DNA of 26,843 bases from UBA3700 sp002372775. Its GTDB lineage: Bacteria; Bacillota; Clostridia; Christensenellales; UBA3700. This document shows, in pieces, positions 22,725 to 26,843 of the stretch; position 1 is the first letter of the stretch; each line of letters begins with the position of its first letter. The position numbers were made by a program, and so were the translations under genes. The notes under the pieces are model-generated. The model saw only the letters and a list, made by a program, of their open reading frames with translations. It made no database searches and had not been told where the DNA came from. Location: the NCBI GenBank assembly GCA_946615965.1, contig CAMOIC010000017.1:1-26843 (forward strand). The letters run 5' to 3'.

Positions 22725-23834
22725 CTATTTTTCCCATGGGAATGTGTAATTTAATTTTAATGAATCTCTAACTGCATTCATTTCTTTTTGTACTGATTCA
22801 TTAATTGGAACACCGTGTGGCTTTCTTTCCATCCAAATATTGTATTCCTTTTCTCCGGCTGTGAATATTTGTTCTGCACCAGGAGCCTTCTTTGAAGCTC
22901 TAATAGTACGAAGAATTTCGCCAGCCTTCTTTCTGCATAAATCTTCTCCTAAGAAGTGGTTTGTATCAATAGCGATAAAGAAATGTCCTAAATGATATGG
23001 AGCCTTGTTGCCTTGTGCATCCTTACCATCAAGCGCCTTACCATAATTACCATCTTGTAATACTGAAGATAATAATTCAACAGCAAGAGCTAAACCATAT
23101 CCCTTATATCCACCTAAAGCTTCACCAATGCCGCCTAAAGCAACTAATGCAGCATCGCCACTTCTGATCTTCTTTAATGCTTCACCAGCATCACCTTCTA
23201 CAGGCTTACCATCAAGGCCAATAATTGTTCCTGGATGAACTGGTTCATTAATTCTTGCATAATACTCAATCTTACCGTTTTGTGTGATTGAAGTAGCACA
23301 GTCAAAACAGAAATCAAATGGTTCATCTGTTGGAACGCCAATTGTAAATGGGTTTGTTCCGAACATTCCTTCAACACCAAATGTTGGAGCTACTGATGGT
23401 CTAGCATTTGTTCCGTTAAAGCTGATGCAACCTTGTTTTGCAGCTTGTGTTGCATAGTAACCAGCAATACCATAGTGACATGAATTTCTAACAACAACCA
23501 TACCAATACCATATTTCTTAGCCTTATCTATAGCCATTTGCATTGATTTGTAGCCGATTACTTGACCCATACCATCATGGCCATCAACTACAGCTGTTGC
23601 TCCTTCATCCTTAATAATTTCAAAATTCGTTACTGGATTTTGAATTCCTGCTACAATTCTATCAATATAAATAGGTTTGAAACGATTGCAGCCATGAGAT
23701 TCGATACCTCTTCTATCTGCTTCTAGTAAGATATCTGTACAAATCTTTGCGTCTTCTCTTGGTACTCCATATCCAACGAACGCATCAGTAATAAAATTAT
23801 TCGCTGTTTCCCAATCTAATACAACTTTTCCCAT
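22725..23834 (-). CDS. Ldh_2-family NAD(P)-dependent malate/L-lactate dehydrogenase
   Basis: This 369-aa oxidoreductase is of the type-2 malate/lactate dehydrogenase family (YlbC, AllD, ComC, YiaK), unrelated to classical Rossmann malate dehydrogenase. ESHGCNRF gives His47 and Arg51, RNSCHYGIAGYY gives catalytic His120, and FGTNPFTIGVPTDEPF and GYGLALAVELLSSVL complete the family pattern. Substrate varies in the family: malate, sulfolactate, ureidoglycolate or diketogulonate. The partner gene, malic enzyme, makes malate the best guess. A GGAGGAG site and a strong promoter precede it. Confidence 0.9.
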   Translation of the reverse strand: MGKVVLDWETANNFITDAFVGYGVPREDAKICTDILLEADRRGIESHGCNRFKPIYIDRIVAGIQNPVTNFEIIKDEGATAVVDGHDGMGQVIGYKSMQMAIDKAKKYGIGMVVVRNSCHYGIAGYYATQAAKQGCISFNGTNARPSVAPTFGVEGMFGTNPFTIGVPTDEPFDFCFDCATSITQNGKIEYYARINEPVHPGTIIGLDGKPVEGDAGEALKKIRSGDAALVALGGIGEALGGYKGYGLALAVELLSSVLQDGNYGKALDGKDAQGNKAPYHLGHFFIAIDTNHFLGEDLCRKKAGEILRTIRASKKAPGAEQIFTAGEKEYNIWMERKPHGVPINESVQKEMNAVRDSLKLNYTFPWEK

Positions 23835-23867
23835 GTTTATTCTCCTCCTAATTGTTTATCAAAATTA

Positions 23868-23896
23868 ATTATATTAATGCTCAAAATTAAAGTCAA
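23868..23896 (-). promoter_or_regulatory. Promoter of the dehydrogenase / malic enzyme operon
   Basis: On the minus strand TTGACT (23891-23896), a 17-bp spacer and TATAAT (23868-23873), about 34 nt before the ATG. No terminator is seen between it and the symporter gene upstream, so read-through is possible. Confidence 0.8.
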
Positions 23897-23903
23897 TATC
23901 GCA

Positions 23904-25367
23904 CTATTCAGGCTTTACTGAACCTTTATTTTCAGCAGTAGTTTCGGCATTTTTTGCGTGTCTAACATTTAATTCTTCAACGATCTTATTGAATCTATCA
24001 CGACCAAGACCAGCTCTATATGCTGATACTATTGAAAGAATAAAAATAACTGATGGAACAATAGCAATAACAATTCTTATCGCTGTTAATGCACCATCTG
24101 GTTGAACAATTTGTCCACCATTTTCAATAATCTCATAATAAGCTTCTGAATCAGCTTCAATATATCCAGCTAAACCTAAAACGAAAGATACAAGAGCACA
24201 TCCTATACCTGATGCCATCTTGTAACAGAATTGAGTAACACCATAATATGCACCCTCTCTTCTTTCGCCATTTACATATTCATCAACGTCCACTACATCT
24301 GGAAGTGATGCGTAAGGGATAATTTGAATAGCAGACATACCAACACCGCATAAGATAACATGCACAATAGTAAGGCCAATGTTAACTTGTGGAATAACAA
24401 GTGCCATTAACAAGCATACTGACATGTAAACACAAGCTATAGCATAAACCTTATGCTTTTCCATTTTCTTGCATAACCAATCCCAGAATGGAGCTGATAA
24501 AATAGCACAAATCAAAGGAATAGCAATAAAAATCATAGTCATATCTGCATATTCACTTTGTCTAAATCCTAGAGCATCGTTTATATAGAATACGAATACT
24601 GTCATGATAATATCAAATCCCATCATAGATAGAAGGAATGTTGACATAATGTTTCTGAATTCTTTTAATTTGAAGAATTCTTTTAAAGTCTCAAAGAATC
24701 CCTTTGAGTTTGTTTCTGCTTCCTCAAATCTTTCTTTGACATTAAATGTACATAACAACCAGAATAAAAGTGCTAACAAGCCAAATGTTACGCCGGATGC
24801 TAGATATGCACCTTTTGCTGTTCCAAATAGTTTATAGAAAATACTTTCGCTACCTTCAGCAAGAACTGAAAATACTGCAGCACCAAGTATTAATCCGATA
24901 TTTGCAAGAATAATTCTTATACTATTAAGAGTTGTTCTTTCATCGTAGTCTTTTGTCATGTTTGCAGCTAAAGTGTTATATGGAACGTAGATTACTGTCC
25001 ATCCTGTACAGAATAACATATACATCATTGTGTAGAATACAAACTTTAGAGCTTGTACGTTAGTTCCTGGAACTAACCATAAAAGCATAAATGAACATGC
25101 AAAAGGAACTGAACCGAAAATCATATAAACCTTTCTCTTTCCAAATTTAGAATGAGTCTTGTCTATAATTCTTCCCATTGCGTAGTCAGTAAAAGCATCC
25201 CATGCTTTTCCTGCTAGAAAAACAGCAGCAGCCCATTTTGCATTTAATCCTCCAACGTTAATCATGAAGTAAAGAAGATAATAAGAAACTGCAGCCATCA
25301 GGATGTTGTAAGATAAATCACCAAGACCAAATGCTAGTTTTTCTTTAGTTTTTAATTTTTCTGCCAT
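23904..25367 (-). CDS. GPH-family (MelB-like) sugar:cation symporter
   Basis: This 487-aa membrane protein of about 12 helices belongs to the glycoside-pentoside-hexuronide:cation symporters. It shows LKTKEKLAFGLGDLSYNIL at the start, GKAWDAFTDYAMGRIIDKTHSKFGKRK (the D..mG...D.t....G..RP-like loop, with RK instead of RP) and TGWTVIYVPYNTLAANMTKDYDERTTLNS, both typical of the family. GRREGAYYGVTQFCYKMASGIG is the matching loop in the second half. The substrate, probably a glycoside or hexuronide, cannot be told. GGGG upstream is a weak ribosome site. It has its own promoter region with a palindrome and lies upstream of the dehydrogenase and malic enzyme genes. Confidence 0.9.
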   Translation of the reverse strand: MAEKLKTKEKLAFGLGDLSYNILMAAVSYYLLYFMINVGGLNAKWAAAVFLAGKAWDAFTDYAMGRIIDKTHSKFGKRKVYMIFGSVPFACSFMLLWLVPGTNVQALKFVFYTMMYMLFCTGWTVIYVPYNTLAANMTKDYDERTTLNSIRIILANIGLILGAAVFSVLAEGSESIFYKLFGTAKGAYLASGVTFGLLALLFWLLCTFNVKERFEEAETNSKGFFETLKEFFKLKEFRNIMSTFLLSMMGFDIIMTVFVFYINDALGFRQSEYADMTMIFIAIPLICAILSAPFWDWLCKKMEKHKVYAIACVYMSVCLLMALVIPQVNIGLTIVHVILCGVGMSAIQIIPYASLPDVVDVDEYVNGERREGAYYGVTQFCYKMASGIGCALVSFVLGLAGYIEADSEAYYEIIENGGQIVQPDGALTAIRIVIAIVPSVIFILSIVSAYRAGLGRDRFNKIVEELNVRHAKNAETTAENKGSVKPE

Positions 25368-25397
25368 AAATAACCCCTTTTATATTTAGAATAACCT

Positions 25398-25414
25398 TGT
25401 ATAACCATTATACA
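25398..25414. promoter_or_regulatory. Palindromic operator over the symporter -10 box
   Basis: TGTATAACCATTATACA has perfect 7-bp arms around CCA. On the minus strand it contains TATAAT (25407-25412), about 40 nt before the symporter ATG, so a bound repressor would block that promoter. No good -35 box is seen. Confidence 0.55.
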
Positions 25415-25464
25415 CTTTTATATATAAATATATAAGGGGGCTTTTTATAAAAAATAGTAATAAG

Positions 25465-25495
25465 TAAAAAAATAGTACCGAATTTCTTCGATACT
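25465..25495 (-). terminator. Terminator of the tRNA-Met pair
   Basis: The 9-bp stem AGTATCGAA/TTCGGTACT (minus strand, one G-U pair, loop GAAA) is followed by ATTTTTTTAC. It lies about 10 nt past the 3' end of the elongator tRNA-Met. Confidence 0.8.
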
Positions 25496-25504
25496 TTTTT
25501 AATT

Positions 25505-25582
25505 TGGTAGCGGCGATTGGATTCGAACCCATGATCCCCCGGGTATGAACCGGGTGCTCTAGACCAGCTGAGCTACGCCGCC
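25505..25582 (-). tRNA. tRNA-Met (CAT), elongator
   Basis: This 78-nt gene with encoded CCA has acceptor stem GGCGGCG/CGCCGCT, D stem GCTC/GAGC, anticodon stem CCCGG/CCGGG with loop TTCATAC, and T loop TTCGAAT. The sequence closely follows Bacillus-type elongator tRNA-Met (GGCGG..TAGCTCAG start, CGCTACCA end) and not the lysidine-modified tRNA-Ile. It is co-transcribed after the initiator tRNA. Confidence 0.93.
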
Positions 25583-25591
25583 ATAATGTTT

Positions 25592-25666
25592 TGGGTGCGG
25601 GGGTAGGTTTCGAACCTACGACCTCTGGGTTATGAGCCCAACGAGCTACCACTGCTCCACCCCGCG
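25592..25666 (-). tRNA. tRNA-fMet (CAT), initiator
   Basis: This 75-nt gene has the initiator hallmarks: an unpaired C1-A72 end of the acceptor stem (CGCGGGG/CCCCGCA) and three G-C pairs next to the anticodon loop (GGG CTCATAA CCC). The encoded 3' end is CCCA, which puts C at position 73, where bacterial initiators normally have A. Confidence 0.93.
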
Positions 25667-25697
25667 ATATGTTCGCGATTATTTCGTGCTTGTTAAT

Positions 25698-25725
25698 AAT
25701 ATATAAAAAATACTAATAATGTCAA
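25698..25725 (-). promoter_or_regulatory. Promoter of the tRNA-fMet/tRNA-Met pair
   Basis: On the minus strand perfect TTGACA (25720-25725), then TATATT at 16 bp (25698-25703) or TATTAT at 18 bp. It lies about 32 bp upstream of the initiator tRNA. Confidence 0.7.
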
Positions 25726-25749
25726 GCATTTTTTCGACTTGTGACTATC

Positions 25750-26619
25750 CTATACTTTTAATTTGCCAAGTTTATACTTTAAATACCCTTCTTGATTATC
25801 ACTTTCTCTAATTATTAAATAGTCTTTATTAAGCATTTCCATCATTTGTAATAGAAGGTAACCTCCACACACAATTACATCTGTTCTTTTTGGAGACATC
25901 CCTTTTATATTCTTCCTATCCTCTATTTTTACGGAATGAACATATTCAACAATTTCTTTTAGATCCTTATAATACAATTTATAATAATCAATAACTTTTG
26001 GATCATAAGGGACTAATCCTAATTTAATTGCAGCAAAAGAACTTGCAGTTCCGCCTATAGCAATTAAGTCGCCAAATTCAGGAACAGTGCCATATTCTTT
26101 TTGCTTTTCATCTATCCACTCTCTTAATTTTTCTGGATTTTCACCACACAAATCTTTTAGTCTAACAATGCCAATATCTACGCTGCATTTATATTGAAGG
26201 CCATTTTCATCACCTACTGCAAGTTCTGTACTAGCGCCTCCAATATCCATCACACATACTTTGCCACCGAAATATGCTCCGCCAAATCCTATATGTGCTT
26301 CCATTTCCTTTGGAATAACATCAACTATTATCCCCTTTTCTTTTAGTCTATTCAGCAAAACATCCCTATTTTCCGCCTTTCTAACGCACTCTGTTGCAAA
26401 TACGAAGACTTCGTTTGCACCTTCTTGTTTTGCTTTATTGTAGAATTTTTCGATAACAGGAATCGTTCTTTGCATTGCTGCTTCGCATAGCTTATTTGTG
26501 ATAGCTAGCCCTTCAGATAGTTGAGTTACTTCAACATCTTTATCATGTAGAGCTTTCTCTCCATCACTGACTAATAATCTAATCGAATTTGAACCTATAT
26601 CAATAACACCGTATTTCAT
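25750..26619 (-). CDS. Ppx/GppA-family exopolyphosphatase/pppGpp phosphatase (short form)
   Basis: This 289-aa protein belongs to the ASKHA-fold Ppx/GppA family, which hydrolyses polyphosphate or pppGpp. GVIDIGSNSIRLLV at the start is the first phosphate-binding loop, VFATECVRKAENRD and EMEAHIGFGGAYF are the family motifs, and CVMDIGGASTELAVG is the second loop. About 290-300 aa is the two-domain short form, without the HD-like C-terminal domain of E. coli Ppx. I chose the ATG at 26619, not 26640, because the family begins MKYGVIDIGSNS and TATAAT lies between the two. No Shine-Dalgarno is present; the mRNA may be leaderless. The substrate cannot be decided. Confidence 0.9.
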   Translation of the reverse strand: MKYGVIDIGSNSIRLLVSDGEKALHDKDVEVTQLSEGLAITNKLCEAAMQRTIPVIEKFYNKAKQEGANEVFVFATECVRKAENRDVLLNRLKEKGIIVDVIPKEMEAHIGFGGAYFGGKVCVMDIGGASTELAVGDENGLQYKCSVDIGIVRLKDLCGENPEKLREWIDEKQKEYGTVPEFGDLIAIGGTASSFAAIKLGLVPYDPKVIDYYKLYYKDLKEIVEYVHSVKIEDRKNIKGMSPKRTDVIVCGGYLLLQMMEMLNKDYLIIRESDNQEGYLKYKLGKLKV

Positions 26620-26626
26620 ATAGATT

Positions 26627-26655
26627 ATTATAATCAACATATAAAAATATCACAA
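26627..26655 (-). promoter_or_regulatory. Promoter of the ppx/gppA-type gene, predicting a leaderless mRNA
   Basis: On the minus strand TTGTGA (26650-26655), a 17-bp spacer and TATAAT (26627-26632), which ends 7 nt before the ATG at 26619. Transcription would start within a base or two of the start codon. Confidence 0.65.
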
Positions 26656-26676
26656 ACACAAAATGAGAAAAATCGC

Positions 26677-26706
26677 TTGACATTGTTTTATTTCTTATAT
26701 TATATT
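26677..26706 (+). promoter_or_regulatory. Promoter of tRNA-Glu
   Basis: Perfect TTGACA (26677-26682) and TATATT at 18 bp (26701-26706), ending 16 bp before the tRNA. Confidence 0.7.
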
Positions 26707-26722
26707 AATAAGGCTTTTAAAC

Positions 26723-26797
26723 GGCCCTATGGTCAAGCGGTTAAGACACCACCCTTTCACGGTGGTATCATGGGTTCGAATCCCGTTAGGGTCACCA
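26723..26797 (+). tRNA. tRNA-Glu (TTC)
   Basis: This 75-nt gene with encoded CCA has acceptor stem GGCCCTA/TAGGGTC (one G-U pair), anticodon stem CCACC/GGTGG with loop CTTTCAC (anticodon TTC) and T loop TTCGAAT. It matches the usual bacterial tRNA-Glu pattern GGCCC...GGTCAAG.GGTTAAGAC. Confidence 0.95.
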
Positions 26798-26823
26798 AAA
26801 AACAAGTTTTTACGAACGGAAAT

Positions 26824-26843
26824 AGACACTGTAAAGTGTCTTT
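26824..26843 (+). terminator. Terminator of tRNA-Glu (cut by window end)
   Basis: The 7-bp stem AGACACT/AGTGTCT with loop GTAA is followed by TT at the last bases of the window; the T run continues outside it. Confidence 0.6.

Noticed and set aside
25505..25582. Second CAT tRNA as lysidine-type tRNA-Ile
   Set aside because: Stem sequences follow elongator tRNA-Met closely, including the CGCTACCA end.
25386..25652. Leftward open frame of 88 aa
   Set aside because: It runs through both tRNA-Met genes and their terminator; the peptide is an artefact of tRNA sequence.

Overview
The window is AT-rich DNA from an anaerobic, Gram-positive-type bacterium, most likely an uncultured member of the Bacillota (Clostridia-like). 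The reasons are low GC, standard code with TGA stops, strong AGGAGG-type ribosome sites, many TTGACA/TATAAT promoters, an oxygen-sensitive class III ribonucleotide reductase (nrdDG), and a Dlt-type cell-surface acylation cluster. The species cannot be named from the sequence.

Layout. (1) 1-3650 is accessory DNA: a three-gene overlapping operon (DUF3990 ADP-ribosyltransferase-like protein, an 83-aa linker protein and a DUF3791 protein) that looks like a toxin-antitoxin module; a Vat/CatB-type acetyltransferase that may confer antibiotic resistance; and an AAA_14/DUF4143 ATPase preceded by three repeats at an exact 33-bp period and bracketed by 27-bp direct repeats. (2) 3729-9029 is one giant secreted surface protein (1766 aa) with a beta-helix front, about ten 60-aa helical repeats and an unusual three-helix membrane anchor. 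(3) 9338-14743 is the most interesting part: a five-gene, translationally coupled operon of MBOAT acyltransferase, SGNH/DltD-like protein, DltA-like adenylation enzyme, alanine-racemase-fold PLP decarboxylase and acyl carrier protein. It looks like a dlt system for D-alanylating envelope polymers in which a decarboxylase has been added, so the transferred group may not be D-alanine. (4) 14845-15656 holds small genes (an ABM-domain protein and two unknowns). (5) 15653-18414 is nrdG-nrdD, with an intrinsic terminator between the two genes and two NrdR boxes upstream of a perfect promoter. (6) 18698-21466 holds trmB, divergent from a DUF2804 gene that is followed by a Cys-rich membrane-anchored protein. 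(7) 21537-25367 is central metabolism and transport: malic enzyme, an Ldh_2-family malate/lactate dehydrogenase and a GPH-type sugar symporter. (8) 25505-26843 holds elongator and initiator tRNA-Met, a Ppx/GppA phosphatase and tRNA-Glu.

Three genes (the acetyltransferase, trmB and ppx) have a TATAAT box only 6-9 nt before their ATG and no Shine-Dalgarno sequence, so they are candidate leaderless genes in an organism that otherwise uses strong ribosome sites. No insertion sequence, CRISPR array, phage structural gene or riboswitch was seen.
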